DNA from: Shewanella intestini
Lineage (GTDB): Bacteria > Pseudomonadota > Gammaproteobacteria > Enterobacterales > Shewanellaceae
Reading direction: 5' to 3'
Length of the DNA stretch: 64,000 bases
Assembly (NCBI RefSeq): GCF_018221465.1
Contig: NZ_JAAIKR010000001.1
Location: 372,001 to 436,000, forward strand
Shown here: positions 63,953 to 64,000 of the stretch, in pieces
Numbering within the stretch: the stretch's first letter is position 1
Layout of the letters: each line of letters begins with the position of its first letter
Position numbers and translations under genes: made by a program
Notes under the pieces: model-generated
Databases searched by the model: none
The model's input: only the letters and a program-made list of their open reading frames with translations
What the model was told of the DNA's origin: nothing

Positions 63953-64000
63953 ATTTCTTTTCAGCCAAAAACTTCAACACTTAATATAAATTGGCATAAG

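Overview
This window comes from the chromosome of a gamma-proteobacterium, most likely a marine Shewanella. I base this on the combination of a NagR-controlled GlcNAc/chitin locus (SIS-type NagB, ATPase-fold NagK, NagX, NagP), the LldE-LldF-LldG lactate oxidase, a CydABX oxidase, and polar-flagellum genes flgO/flgP/flgT, flgN/flgM/flgA and cheV/cheR. No database search was possible, so the genus is inferred. No phage, intact insertion sequence or CRISPR array was seen.

Layout. 1-2.8 kb: end of a type IV pilus gene cluster (3' end of pilY1, pilE, and two fimT-like minor pseudopilins on the opposite strand). 3.2-3.5 kb: the nitrogen regulator glnB. 3.7-22.5 kb: a catabolic island for chitin oligosaccharides and N-acetylglucosamine. 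It holds the LacI-type repressor nagR, a TonB-dependent receptor, a flavin halogenase-like protein, SapC, a GH20 hexosaminidase lipoprotein, then nagK-nagB-nagA-nagX-nagP. Four copies of one palindrome (ATGACA-rCGy-TGTCAT) precede the receptor, the hexosaminidase, nagK and nagP and are almost certainly NagR operators. Two apparently unrelated genes (a sugar O-methyltransferase-like protein and a TauE/SafE permease) sit inside it on the other strand.

22.6-26.4 kb: a 25-residue small ORF with a good ribosome binding site, a long AT-rich leader with a perfect FNR-type box, and cydA-cydB-cydX; CydX is only 37 residues. 26.5-33 kb: a LysR regulator, the lldEFG lactate operon and a Cache-domain chemoreceptor. 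33.2-38.4 kb: an RND efflux pump and its adaptor, divergent from a TetR regulator, with two TetR-like palindromes between them. 38.5-39.6 kb: an outer-membrane barrel protein followed by ten copies of a 7-bp repeat.

39.7-64 kb: a flagellar region. flgPO and divergent flgT are followed by tRNA-Arg(CCT). A compact nine-gene operon then runs on the minus strand (53.8 to 43.2 kb). It encodes a NeuB-like synthase without a SAF domain, a split transketolase, an SDR reductase, an FkbM-type and a C-methyltransferase-type enzyme, an ATP-grasp ligase, a GH57-like protein, and an SpsF-SpsG fusion. A UDP-sugar epimerase and a Maf-like DUF115 protein follow on the plus strand, then DUF2947, a chalcone-isomerase-fold protein, flgN, flgM, flgA, cheV and cheR. 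A sigma-28-like promoter precedes the operon and a near-perfect one precedes flgM. I therefore read the operon as a flagellin (or surface) glycan pathway. Its enzyme mix does not match the standard pseudaminic or legionaminic acid routes and is the best candidate here for an undescribed system.
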